Positions 18,564 through 27,299 of a stretch of DNA of 64,000 bases are shown in pieces. The position numbers were made by a program, and so were the translations under genes. This DNA is from an uncultured Porphyromonadaceae bacterium. Lineage in GTDB: Bacteria; Bacteroidota; Bacteroidia; Bacteroidales; Barnesiellaceae_A. Position 1 is the first letter of the stretch, and every line of letters starts with the position of its first letter. Under the pieces are notes generated by a model. It had not been told where the DNA came from and searched no databases. It worked only from the letters and a program-made list of their open reading frames with translations. The stretch covers positions 124,001 to 188,000 of the forward strand of contig UPZG01000002.1 in NCBI GenBank assembly GCA_900538705.1, in the 5' to 3' direction.

Positions 18564-19039
18564 GTTACTGGACGGCGGGTACCCGGCTTCGACAGGTGAA
18601 TATCGTGTAAAACCATAGTCATTGAAGCTTCGTAACGACGCATGGCATCGTCGGCTAGCTGAACAGATTTTCCATTATACCAGCGACTCAGAACATACGA
18701 AACAATAGCCCGGCGCAACTCGTGCAACAATAAATCATCGAGGGCTTCGTGTCGCTTCAGCGGCAAACGCAATGCAAAACACATTCCTTCATCATCTACC
18801 TTGCTCCCGTGGGTTGCATATGCCGACAATCGCGGTAAAATAGAAGCATACGCCTCTTTATAAGCACGGCGCACTAAAGGAGTCTCGTCAACAGTCACTA
18901 TCAACGACGACACAAGCGGCTGAGGTTGCGACATAGCTGCAACCGATGCAGCCAAATATGAACTTTCGACCAAGGCTTCGTGCATAATCTCCTCGAAGCA
19001 AATGGCAATAAAAACTATCTCGTGTTCTTTCTTTTTCAT
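18554..19039 (-). CDS. Small conserved protein, possibly phage-derived
   Basis: A 161-residue protein without signal peptide or membrane segment. I recall similar proteins in Bacteroidetes phage and phage-like structural regions, with the pattern of an N-terminal E-x-S/T-Y-L/I-GA/AA motif (here ESSYLAASV), a central Asp/Glu-Arg-rich helix and a C-terminal LRRAIVSYVLSRWY motif. The match is by memory of pattern only, so the role is uncertain; a head-tail completion type protein is one possibility. The upstream in-frame start at 19090 reads through polar sequence; MKKKEHE at 19039 is preferred. The gene ends within the convergent glycosyltransferase gene. It follows another small gene, 124 bases downstream of it. 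Confidence 0.6.
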   Translation of the reverse strand: MKKKEHEIVFIAICFEEIMHEALVESSYLAASVAAMSQPQPLVSSLIVTVDETPLVRRAYKEAYASILPRLSAYATHGSKVDDEGMCFALRLPLKRHEALDDLLLHELRRAIVSYVLSRWYNGKSVQLADDAMRRYEASMTMVLHDIHLSKPGTRRPVTYL

Positions 19040-19162
19040 ACGATTTAATTTATTCTGATTATAATAAAAGTCTGGATTATCCCCCCCCATAATGCAACAA
19101 AAGCACGATTTGTCAGAAGATTCTCGTCTGGTAATATATCTCTTCTCTCTAATTTCTAAGGG

Positions 19163-19588
19163 TTAGTGGTGACTGCGCTGTATGTTCCGTTGCTTGCGCT
19201 GCAACTGCGAAAGCAGGTTGCGTGCGCTCTTTATCGTCATGTAAAACCGAGGAGCGGAATGCTCAGAGAGAACAGTCATCAAAGCCTCATTGAAGCTTTT
19301 GCGATTTTTACAACGCTCCATACATTCGAGGGTACGCTGTGTCAGCTCACGGTACATTTCGCGTTTGAGTGAGTTATTGCAAGGATAGGGCTTTCCCTGC
19401 AAAATGCTGCAAATGTTACGCCGCGCCAACTCGTAGGTTACATAAAACCTAGGAGCCCCTCCTGATATAGTACGTTTTATGAGCTCTTCACGCGAAACAT
19501 ATGGTGCCTTATCACCCAAATCGCGCAATACTTTGTGATAAGCTGCGAGGAAATCACGGTCGCGGTCTTCTTTAAAATACAATTTCAT
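19163..19588 (-). CDS. Small basic protein with duplicated APRFY motif, possibly phage-derived regulator
   Basis: A 141-residue, highly basic protein. It contains two copies of a helical module: GGAPRFYVTYELARRNI near residues 48-64 and SAPRFYMTIKSARNLL near 109-125, each followed by a Leu/Gln-rich helix. The duplicated APRFY core suggests two DNA-binding-like modules. Proteins with this doubled pattern occur in Bacteroidetes, some near phage genes, as I recall; no function is established. A TAnnTTTG box lies 50 bases upstream. The next gene on the same strand begins 124 bases downstream of its stop. Confidence 0.68.
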   Translation of the reverse strand: MKLYFKEDRDRDFLAAYHKVLRDLGDKAPYVSREELIKRTISGGAPRFYVTYELARRNICSILQGKPYPCNNSLKREMYRELTQRTLECMERCKNRKSFNEALMTVLSEHSAPRFYMTIKSARNLLSQLQRKQRNIQRSHH

Positions 19589-19638
19589 AAATTATCTGTT
19601 TTTCATGTTATACATCTGTTTTGGATGTTCCGACGGAG

Positions 19639-19646
19639 CAAAGATA
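19639..19646 (-). promoter_or_regulatory. -7 box for the small-gene pair
   Basis: On the minus strand the sequence reads TATCTTTG, a good -7 match, 51 bases upstream of the 19588 start. A clear -33 box was not seen. Confidence 0.45.
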
Positions 19647-19774
19647 ATATATAAAATGGTATTTTTACATGCGATAATGGGTAATTTTACCATATTATTT
19701 TGTCATACGGTTTTTATATTCTTATTGTAGATTAAAAAGAACCATACGGCCGATGCCAATACAAAAAAATTAGC

Positions 19775-19782
19775 TACTTTTG
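19775..19782 (+). promoter_or_regulatory. -7 box for GSCFA-murF/alr operon
   Basis: TACTTTTG matches TAnnTTTG and ends 22 bases before the GSCFA start codon. The expected -33 region has no TTTG, so confidence is moderate. Confidence 0.45.
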
Positions 19783-19804
19783 AACAATCAACTTGCACGA
19801 CGAC

Positions 19805-20812
19805 ATGAAATGGACTACGCCTGTAACAGTGGCGACAGACAAGGGTTTTTTGACACACGGTATGCCCATACTGATGCTGGGGTCGTGCTTTGCCGACAAC
19901 ATAGGTACTTATCTGCAAGAGTGCAAGTTTGATGTATGTCTCAACCCCTACGGTACACTATATAACCCCGATTCGATAGCTTGCGCCATAGAAAGACTTA
20001 GCGAGAACCGCCCTTTTGAGAAAAATGAATTGCACTATGACGGCAATTTGTGGTATAGCTACATGCACCACGGCAGCTTCTCGACAGCCGAAGCCGACAC
20101 CACCCTACACGCCATCAACGACAGTTATGAGAAAGCTGCTCACCTGCTGCCACATTGCCAAAGGCTTATAGTCACATGGGGTACGGCCTACGTCTACAAA
20201 TTGAAAGAAAACGGTAAAACGGTGGCCAACTGCCACAAACAACCCGAAAAAATATTTGAACGCTCCCGCATGGGAGTAGACGAAATTGTAGAACGCTGGG
20301 AAGCAATCACAAAATTATTGCAGACCTATGCTCCACAATGCCGCATACTGCTCACGGTAAGCCCCATACGGCATCTACGCGACGGTGCGCACCCCAACCA
20401 ACTGAGCAAAGCGACCCTGTTACTCGCCGCCGATGCCCTGTGTAATAGACACCCGGAGATATACAGCTATTTTCCGGCATACGAAATAGTAATGGATGAA
20501 TTGCGCGACTATCGATTCTATGCCGAAGACCTTACACACCCCTCTGCCGCGGCCGTCGCATATATCAGAGAACGTTTTGCCGAGACATATTTCACCCCAC
20601 AAACAGCCAGTCTCGCGGCGGCCTGCGAGAAGATAGCAACAGGGCTGCGACATCGCCCGCTGAAAGGCTGCGACACCCCGGCATACCGGCGCTTTGCCAC
20701 CTCGCTACTGCAGCAGATGGAAACCTTGACCAACGACTGCAATGCAATAGACTACACCCAAGAAAAAAACGATATAAAACAACTTTTACAACATAACGGC
20801 AATGAACTATAA
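19805..20812 (+). CDS. GSCFA domain protein
   Basis: A 335-residue protein whose N-terminal region carries the family signature LGSCFADNIG near residue 27, followed by NPYGTLYNP. GSCFA is related to the SGNH hydrolase/PC-esterase fold, and its Ser is the candidate nucleophile; the C-terminal YFPAYEIVMDELRDYRFY and DLTHPS would carry the Asp-His pair. It may de-O-acylate a cell-wall or glycan substrate, but this is inference. An alternative TTG start at 19793 exists; the ATG at 19805 is chosen. It overlaps the next gene, MurF-Alr, by 11 bases, which points to a cell-wall role. Confidence 0.87.
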   Translation: MKWTTPVTVATDKGFLTHGMPILMLGSCFADNIGTYLQECKFDVCLNPYGTLYNPDSIACAIERLSENRPFEKNELHYDGNLWYSYMHHGSFSTAEADTTLHAINDSYEKAAHLLPHCQRLIVTWGTAYVYKLKENGKTVANCHKQPEKIFERSRMGVDEIVERWEAITKLLQTYAPQCRILLTVSPIRHLRDGAHPNQLSKATLLLAADALCNRHPEIYSYFPAYEIVMDELRDYRFYAEDLTHPSAAAVAYIRERFAETYFTPQTASLAAACEKIATGLRHRPLKGCDTPAYRRFATSLLQQMETLTNDCNAIDYTQEKNDIKQLLQHNGNEL

Positions 20813-23273
20813 TACGACACAAATAACCACCATCATAAAGGCACAATGTAACGTACACGCCGACTATAAGTTGTCGGTTCTTCTTACCGACAGCCGCTCG
20901 CTCACATTTCCCGAAGAGAGCCTTTTCTTTGCCCTTGTTACAGAACGCAATGACGGGCATCGCTACATCAAGGAGTTGTATGACAAAGGCGTACGCAATT
21001 TCGTCGTACGACATATACCTGCCGATGCCGACCAAATGCCCGAAGCCAATTTCCTGGTCGTCAGCGACACCCTTGCCGCTCTGCAAATGCTGGCTGCTTA
21101 TCATCGCCGCATGTTCGACATTCCTGTCATAGGTATCACCGGCAGTAACGGCAAGACTTCGGTCAAAGAGTGGTTGCACCAGCTCTTGCAAGAAGACTAC
21201 AACATAGTGCGTTCGCCCCGCAGCTATAACTCGCAAACGGGTGTACCCCTTTCAGTATGGCAACTTAACGAAAAGACAGAGTTAGCTCTCTTCGAGGCTG
21301 GTATATCACGTCCCGACGAGATGCAACGACTTGAAGAAATTATACAACCCACCATAGGACTTATCACCAACATAGGCGAGGCACACCAGGAGGGATTCTC
21401 GTCGATGCAACAAAAATGTTTGGAAAAACTCACGCTGCTAAAAGGGTGCGACTGTATCATATACGACGGCGATAACGAACTGATAAGAGAATGTGTAGAG
21501 AAACTCTGCCTGGGAACTTACGAGATTGCATGGTCACGCAAAGACCGTGACAAACCCCTCTACATATCGGCTATCGTAAAAGGGGAGAATTCGACCCGCA
21601 TCGACTATACATACCTACAATACATGCTGAGTATGACCATTCCGTTTACCGACGATGCCTCGATACAAAATGCCATACACTGCCTTGCCATCATGCTATA
21701 CCTGAACCGTAAGCCCGATGTCATTGCCGAACGCATGCAACGCCTCACACCGGTAGCCATGCGTATGGAAGTGAAAGAGGGTAACAACGGATGCCTCATC
21801 ATCAATGACAGCTACAACTCAGATATAGACTCGCTCACGATTGCGCTCGACTTTCAGGCTCGACGTGCAGCCTCGGGCAACATGAAACGTACGCTTATTC
21901 TTTCTGATATTTTCCAAACAGGACTACCACCAGCAACGCTCTACCGCAAAGTATCGGAGCTGCTCAAAGCCAAAGGAATAGAACGGCTTATAGGTATAGG
22001 CCCTGAAATATCGGACAACGCATACCTTTTCGACCTGGAAAAGAGCTTCTACCCCGGTACTCGCGAATTTGTAGAAAAGCTCACCCCGGTAGAGATGTTC
22101 CGCAACGAACTTATCCTTATTAAGGGAGCCCGTAACTTTCACTTTGAGCTCATCTCAGAAGCTCTCGAACTGAAACAACACGAAACGATTCTCGAAGTCA
22201 ACCTCGATGCCCTTGTAGACAACCTGAACCACTACAAAGAGATGCTACACCCATCGACCAAAGTCGTGTGCATGGTCAAGGCTTTCGGTTATGGAGCAGG
22301 TTCGTACGAAATAGCCAAAACGCTGCAAGAGCGAGGCGCCGACTACTTGGCAGTAGCTGTTGCCGACGAAGGAGCTGAGCTACGTAAAGCGGGTATCACC
22401 ATGCCTATTATAGTGATGAATCCGGAGATAAGCAGCTTCCGCACCCTCTTCAGCTACCGACTGGAACCTGAGATTTACAGCTTCAACCTTCTGAATGCAT
22501 TGCTCGCCGAGGGCGAGAAACTGGGTGTATCAGGCTATCCCGTGCACATCAAGATAGATTCGGGTATGCATCGGTTGGGATTTACCGAAGACCAAATAGA
22601 CGACCTCACCGTAGTATTACAGTCACAAATTGTGCTGATGGCACGCTCGGTCTTTTCTCATTTGGCAGGTAGCGACGAGAGCATCCACGACGGATACACG
22701 AAAAAGCAGATAGAAATATTTACCCGCTGTGCCGACAAGTTGCAGGCAGCTTCAAAACATAAAATCATACGACACATCCTCAATACGGCCGGTATAGAAC
22801 GCTTTAGTGAAGCCCAAATGGAGATGGTACGCTTGGGAATAGGCCTTTACGGCATATCGCCCACAGGTCAGAATAAAGGATTACAACCTGTAAGTACACT
22901 GAAAACCACAATTCTGCAAATACACGAATACGAGGCAGGCGAGACGATAGGCTATGGCCGACACGGCGTACTAAAACGCCATTCGCGCATCGCAGCTATC
23001 CCCATAGGATACGCCGACGGCATGGACCGCCGGTTAGGTAACGGATGTGGAGAAGTCTATATCAATGGCACAAGAGCAGCCATCATTGGCAATATCTGCA
23101 TGGATATATGTATGGCAGACGTTACTGACATTCCTTGTAACGAAGGCGACCGCGTAGAGATATTCGGCAAGCATATTTCGGTAGAAGAGATTGCAGATAA
23201 GTTAGATACTATACCATACGAGATACTTACCTCAGTATCGACACGTGTAAAACGCGTATATTACAGAGAATAG
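20802..23273 (+). CDS. Bifunctional MurF (UDP-MurNAc-tripeptide:D-Ala-D-Ala ligase) / alanine racemase fusion
   Basis: An 823-residue cytosolic fusion. The N-terminal MurF half, to about residue 455, adds D-Ala-D-Ala to the UDP-MurNAc-tripeptide; its ATP-binding loop GITGSNGKTSVKEW starts near residue 111. The C-terminal half is a PLP alanine racemase: the Lys of VKAFGYGAG near residue 492 is the expected PLP site, and GETIGYGRHG near 715 holds the catalytic Tyr. Making D-Ala and consuming D-Ala-D-Ala in one chain is known in Bacteroidetes. The start overlaps the GSCFA stop by 11 bases. Both halves look intact. Confidence 0.95.
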   Translation: MNYNTTQITTIIKAQCNVHADYKLSVLLTDSRSLTFPEESLFFALVTERNDGHRYIKELYDKGVRNFVVRHIPADADQMPEANFLVVSDTLAALQMLAAYHRRMFDIPVIGITGSNGKTSVKEWLHQLLQEDYNIVRSPRSYNSQTGVPLSVWQLNEKTELALFEAGISRPDEMQRLEEIIQPTIGLITNIGEAHQEGFSSMQQKCLEKLTLLKGCDCIIYDGDNELIRECVEKLCLGTYEIAWSRKDRDKPLYISAIVKGENSTRIDYTYLQYMLSMTIPFTDDASIQNAIHCLAIMLYLNRKPDVIAERMQRLTPVAMRMEVKEGNNGCLIINDSYNSDIDSLTIALDFQARRAASGNMKRTLILSDIFQTGLPPATLYRKVSELLKAKGIERLIGIGPEISDNAYLFDLEKSFYPGTREFVEKLTPVEMFRNELILIKGARNFHFELISEALELKQHETILEVNLDALVDNLNHYKEMLHPSTKVVCMVKAFGYGAGSYEIAKTLQERGADYLAVAVADEGAELRKAGITMPIIVMNPEISSFRTLFSYRLEPEIYSFNLLNALLAEGEKLGVSGYPVHIKIDSGMHRLGFTEDQIDDLTVVLQSQIVLMARSVFSHLAGSDESIHDGYTKKQIEIFTRCADKLQAASKHKIIRHILNTAGIERFSEAQMEMVRLGIGLYGISPTGQNKGLQPVSTLKTTILQIHEYEAGETIGYGRHGVLKRHSRIAAIPIGYADGMDRRLGNGCGEVYINGTRAAIIGNICMDICMADVTDIPCNEGDRVEIFGKHISVEEIADKLDTIPYEILTSVSTRVKRVYYRE

Positions 23274-23316
23274 AATAATAACGCCCACAACAAAACAAGG
23301 GAAAAAGGAAGAAACA

Positions 23317-23625
23317 ATGTTAGGATTATCTGGAACAGCATATATAATACTTGTATTGATTATTGCATTTGCCGGTCGGCGACGCACCATAGGCTTCGGG
23401 TGGCCATTTCTGTTAGGAGTGCTGTTTACACCAATTATAAGTCTTGTAGCAGTGCTGTTATCAGACAAACTACCTAACGGCGAGACTCGGTGGGGATGCC
23501 TGTGGCCTCTTATAATCATGCTGTTATTATTCATATTGGCTATTCCTGTGATGCTTCTCTTCGGAGCTGCCATTTTGGCTTTTTTCTCTTCTGTTGCCGA
23601 TACAGGCGGTATGATGAACATATAA
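23317..23625 (+). CDS. Small membrane protein of unknown function
   Basis: A 102-residue protein with about three hydrophobic segments: LSGTAYIILVLIIAFAGRRR, WPFLLGVLFTPIISLVAVLL and LIIMLLLFILAIPVMLL. It has a basic loop GRRRTIGFG after the first helix and a short polar C-terminus. It follows MurF-Alr by 43 bases on the same strand and precedes the leader of the dxs operon. The family is not recognised. Confidence 0.72.
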   Translation: MLGLSGTAYIILVLIIAFAGRRRTIGFGWPFLLGVLFTPIISLVAVLLSDKLPNGETRWGCLWPLIIMLLLFILAIPVMLLFGAAILAFFSSVADTGGMMNI

Positions 23626-23673
23626 GACACGACGACAACATTTGCACTGCTGCACAGAACAGCCGTCATGATA

Positions 23674-23704
23674 TTGATTATATGACAAAGAATGCTTACA
23701 TTTG
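23674..23704 (+). promoter_or_regulatory. Promoter of the leader / dxs-trkA-trkH operon
   Basis: TTG at 23674-23676 and TACATTTG at 23697-23704 are separated by 20 bases, a close match to the Bacteroidota TTTG-(19-21)-TAnnTTTG promoter. Transcription would begin around 23708-23712, at the foot of a strong hairpin. Confidence 0.65.
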
Positions 23705-23707
23705 CGT

Positions 23708-23820
23708 GCACTCCTGGCAAGAGGCAGGAGTGCGCCAAATCTTGGGTATATAGCCCAAGGAAGAGCTATGCAGGCAATTGTACCCCCTCTGATGAAGACC
23801 CAACGAAACGTAAAAAAAGA
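23708..23820 (+). ncRNA. Candidate structured RNA or 5' leader upstream of dxs operon
   Basis: Just after the promoter there is a perfect 9-bp hairpin (23708-23716 with 23725-23733, 8-nt loop) and a 6-bp hairpin (23741-23746 with 23754-23759, 7-nt loop). The second hairpin has two competing partners: TTGGGT at 23742-23747 can pair with ACCCAA at 23798-23803, and ATAGC at 23750-23754 with GCTAT at 23765-23769. A C-rich run lies at 23783-23787. The next start codon is 23821. A riboswitch or attenuator is possible; it matches no class I recognise. No terminator follows within it. Confidence 0.4.
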
Positions 23821-24009
23821 ATGCGCCGATTTTCTACATTCAATATCGTATGCCTTGTGTTACTTTGGATAGCCTTGTGCGGCTTTGTCATTGCCAAAGC
23901 CGAGCTTAACTTCACAACTATCTTCTCAATTATAGCATCGGGTATCATCGTCTTTGTACCGGTATACAAGAGCAAGAAAAAAGAAAGAGAAACAAACAAG
24001 AAAAAATAG
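23821..24009 (+). CDS. Small two-helix membrane protein before dxs
   Basis: A 62-residue protein with two hydrophobic segments (NIVCLVLLWIALCGFVIAKA and FSIIASGIIVFVPVY) and a very basic C-terminus (KSKKKERETNKKK). The open frame extends to 23692, but that would begin inside the promoter and hairpin region, so ATG 23821, preceded by AAAAAAAG, is chosen. It ends 15 bases before dxs. Small size makes this less certain than its neighbours. Confidence 0.6.
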   Translation: MRRFSTFNIVCLVLLWIALCGFVIAKAELNFTTIFSIIASGIIVFVPVYKSKKKERETNKKK

Positions 24010-24024
24010 GAGAGCAACAGAAAC

Positions 24025-25929
24025 ATGGAGGAAACTGCCCAACATAATTTGTTGTCAGAAATAAACAGCCCCGAAGATTTACGACGACTTCCTGTCGAGA
24101 AGCTGCCACAAGTGTGCCGAGAGTTGCGCAGCTTTATCATAGATGCTTGCTCGAAGAACCCGGGACACTTCGGTTCGAGTATGGGAGCGGTAGAAATCTC
24201 TGTGGCTTTACACTATGTATTCAACACTCCATACGACCGCATTGTATGGGATGTGGGTCACCAGGCATACAGTCATAAGATTCTCACAGGACGTAGAGAC
24301 AAATTTGACACCAATCGTAAGTTGGGTGGCATCAGCGGGTTCCCCAACCCCAAAGAGAGTCCCTACGACGCTTTTATAGGAGGCCACGCTTCCAACTCTA
24401 TTTCGGCTGCACTGGGTATGGCTATCGCCACAGAGCTGAAAAAAGACGAACCCGAACGCAAGGTTATCGCCGTCATAGGCGATGCTTCTATTGCAGGAGG
24501 TCTGGCTTTTGAAGGGCTCAACAACGCCTCCATCAATCCCAACAACCTCCTTATCATCCTCAACGACAACGATATGGCCATAGACCATAACGTGGGAGGT
24601 CTCAATAATTATCTTGTAGACATCACAACGTCGCGACGTTACAATCGTGTACGCAACAACCTATATCAACTGCTCAAACGTCTCAACCTCATCGGCGAGG
24701 AGCACCGTGGTTCGATACTCCGTTTCAACAACAGCTTAAAATCACTGTTGACCAAACAGCAAAACATTTTCGAGGGACTCAACATCAGATATTTTGGGCC
24801 TACCGACGGCAACGATGTAGAGAATATCGTGCGTATCTTGCAAGATATAAAAGATATGAAAGGGCCTAAGCTTCTACATCTTTGCACAAAGAAAGGCAAA
24901 GGGTACGAGCCGGCCGAAGTGTCGCCAACCTTATGGCATGCACCGGGAAAATTCGACAAAGAAACCGGCGAAGTATATATCGACAATGACCCCAATAAGC
25001 CGTGCAAGTTCCAAGAGGTATTTGGCCGCACACTGGTAGAACTGGCCGAACAAAACGACCGTATTGTTGCCATTACACCGGCCATGCCAACGGGTAGTTC
25101 CATGACTTACATGATGCAACGTTTCCCCGAGCGGTCGTTTGACGTAGGTATCTCGGAGGAGCATGCCGTCACTTTCTCGGCAGGCCTTGCCAAAGAGGGA
25201 CTACTACCCTACTGCTGCATATACTCATCGTTTTTGCAACGCGCCTACGACGAAATCATTCATGACGTGTCTATTTTGGGTTTGCCCGTAACGCTATGCA
25301 TAGACCGTGCCGGTATTGTTGGTGAGGATGGCGTGACACATCATGGCAGCTTCGACTTGAGTTTCTTGCGTTGCATTCCGGGTATGACTATTGCAGCACC
25401 TATGGACGAACATACATTGCGCCACCTGTTATATACCGCACAAGCCATAGAGCACGGGCCTCTGGCTATACGTTATCCACGCGGAGGCGGCGAAATAGTA
25501 CAATGGCAATGCCCAATGCATGAAATACCGCTTGGTAAAGGGCGGAAACTATGCGACGGCGATGGAGATATTGCCGTGCTGAGCATCGGTAATATAGGAA
25601 CAACCGCCATGCACGCCATAGAGAAAGCCAGACTCAACGGTGTGGAAGCGGCTCACTACGATATGATATTCCTCAAGCCCATCGACGAAGACATTCTGCA
25701 AGAGGTTGCGACACACTATCGCCGCATCATCACCGTAGAAAATGGTACCATCATAGGTGGCCTGGGCTCGGCTGTCATAGAATGGCTCAACGACCACGAT
25801 TATAATATTAAGGTAAAACGGACGGGCATTCCCGACCGCTTCATAGCACAAGGCTCAGTATCGCAGTTACACAAATTGTGTGGTATGGATGCCGATAGCC
25901 TATATGAGCTCCTTACGACAGAATGGTAA
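24025..25929 (+). CDS. dxs: 1-deoxy-D-xylulose-5-phosphate synthase
   Basis: Dxs joins pyruvate and glyceraldehyde 3-phosphate in the first step of the MEP isoprenoid pathway and feeds thiamine and pyridoxal synthesis. At 634 residues the length is normal. Motifs: GHFGSSMGAVE near residue 46, VGHQAYSHKILTGR, the thiamine diphosphate site VIGDASIAGG near 153, and ISEEHAVTFSAGLAKEG near 377, with the catalytic Glu. The upstream polyprenyl synthetase at the left edge uses its product pathway. The next gene, trkA, begins 22 bases after the stop, which suggests co-transcription. Confidence 0.97.
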   Translation: MEETAQHNLLSEINSPEDLRRLPVEKLPQVCRELRSFIIDACSKNPGHFGSSMGAVEISVALHYVFNTPYDRIVWDVGHQAYSHKILTGRRDKFDTNRKLGGISGFPNPKESPYDAFIGGHASNSISAALGMAIATELKKDEPERKVIAVIGDASIAGGLAFEGLNNASINPNNLLIILNDNDMAIDHNVGGLNNYLVDITTSRRYNRVRNNLYQLLKRLNLIGEEHRGSILRFNNSLKSLLTKQQNIFEGLNIRYFGPTDGNDVENIVRILQDIKDMKGPKLLHLCTKKGKGYEPAEVSPTLWHAPGKFDKETGEVYIDNDPNKPCKFQEVFGRTLVELAEQNDRIVAITPAMPTGSSMTYMMQRFPERSFDVGISEEHAVTFSAGLAKEGLLPYCCIYSSFLQRAYDEIIHDVSILGLPVTLCIDRAGIVGEDGVTHHGSFDLSFLRCIPGMTIAAPMDEHTLRHLLYTAQAIEHGPLAIRYPRGGGEIVQWQCPMHEIPLGKGRKLCDGDGDIAVLSIGNIGTTAMHAIEKARLNGVEAAHYDMIFLKPIDEDILQEVATHYRRIITVENGTIIGGLGSAVIEWLNDHDYNIKVKRTGIPDRFIAQGSVSQLHKLCGMDADSLYELLTTEW

Positions 25930-25951
25930 AAAACTTTTATCAAAGACCGAA

Positions 25952-27286
25952 ATGAAAATCGTAATAGCCGGTGCCGGGGAAGTAGGCACCCACTTAGCAA
26001 AGTTGCTCTCGCGGGAAGAGCTCGATGTCGTACTCATAGACAACGATAGCAACAAATTAGCCATATTGGACTCCAACTACAACCTCATGACCGTAGTGGG
26101 TAATCCCACTTCGTTCTCGGTACTCAAGGAGGCAGGAGTAGCCAGTGCCGGACTTTTTGTGGCAGTAATGCCCTACGAGACACGCAATATAGTAGCGTGT
26201 ACCATGGCCTCACAGATGGGAGCAGAGCAGACCGTAGCCCGCATTGACAACTATGAATATCTAAAGCCCGAGAACCGCGAATTTTTCAAGCGTATGGGAG
26301 TAGACCACCTTATCTTCCCCGAGATGCTCGCCGTAGAAGAGGTTATGATGTCTATGAAACATACATGGGCACGCAACTGGTTTGAACTCTACAACGGAGC
26401 CCTCATTCTTATAGGTGTAAAACTACGCGACACAGCAAGCATCATCAACAAAAAGCTGTACGAACTAACAAGCCAAAGCAATATTTTCCACATTGCGGCC
26501 ATCAAACGGGAGAACCGTACCATCATTCCACGAGGCAATGACGAGGTACAGCTGGGAGACATAGTCTACTTCACCACTACATCCGATTATATAGAAAAGA
26601 TACGTGAAATATGCGGGAAACGCACCATTACCGTCAAAAACATCATGATAATGGGCGGCAGCCGCATTGCCATACGCATCTCAACCTCTGTAGGTGATGA
26701 GGTGCGCATAAAACTTATAGAAACAGACCGTGAGAAGGCTTATAAACTGACCGAGAAGATGAAGCACACCGCCATCATCCATGGCGACGCCCGCGATGAG
26801 GAACTTCTCAAGGAGGAAGGCATCGACAACATGGATATGTTTATAGCCCTCACAGAGAGTTCCGAAGCCAATATACTGGGATGCCTCACGGCCAAAAGAC
26901 TTGGCGTTCCCCGCACTGTAGCCGAGGTTGAGAACCTGCAATATATTCCTATCGCCGAAGGATTGAATATTGGAACGACACTGAATAAAAAATTATTGGC
27001 AGCCAGCCATATATTTCAAATATTACTCGACTCAGACTCCTCTAATGCCAAGTGTCTCGCCCTTGCCGATGCCGAAGTGATAGAGATGACAGCCAAGCCG
27101 GGCTCAAAAATTACACGGCACGCCGTGAAAGACCTCAACCTGCCATCAGACATGACATTAGGTGGTGTGATACACAACGGTATAGGCTCAATCGTATCGG
27201 GTAACACCCAGATACGTCCCGGCGATCATGTTTTGGTATTCTGCCTCGAAACAGCAATACACAAAATGGACAGATGGTTTAATTAA
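25952..27286 (+). CDS. trkA: Trk potassium uptake regulatory subunit TrkA
   Basis: TrkA is the cytosolic NAD-binding subunit that gates the TrkH potassium channel. The 444-residue protein has two copies of the RCK_N/RCK_C pair: GAGEVGTHLAKLL at the N-terminus and MGGSRIAIRIS near residue 230. Each is followed by a TrkA_C domain. The frame is open upstream to 25880, but ATG 25952 begins the Rossmann motif MKIVIAGAGEVG, so it is chosen. TrkH follows 13 bases after the stop. Confidence 0.95.
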   Translation: MKIVIAGAGEVGTHLAKLLSREELDVVLIDNDSNKLAILDSNYNLMTVVGNPTSFSVLKEAGVASAGLFVAVMPYETRNIVACTMASQMGAEQTVARIDNYEYLKPENREFFKRMGVDHLIFPEMLAVEEVMMSMKHTWARNWFELYNGALILIGVKLRDTASIINKKLYELTSQSNIFHIAAIKRENRTIIPRGNDEVQLGDIVYFTTTSDYIEKIREICGKRTITVKNIMIMGGSRIAIRISTSVGDEVRIKLIETDREKAYKLTEKMKHTAIIHGDARDEELLKEEGIDNMDMFIALTESSEANILGCLTAKRLGVPRTVAEVENLQYIPIAEGLNIGTTLNKKLLAASHIFQILLDSDSSNAKCLALADAEVIEMTAKPGSKITRHAVKDLNLPSDMTLGGVIHNGIGSIVSGNTQIRPGDHVLVFCLETAIHKMDRWFN

Positions 27287-27299
27287 AAAACAGCGGACG

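Noticed and set aside
23789..23809. CTGATGA followed by GAAAC, resembling a hammerhead ribozyme core
   Set aside because: The bases between them cannot form stem II, and no cleavage-site helix was found.
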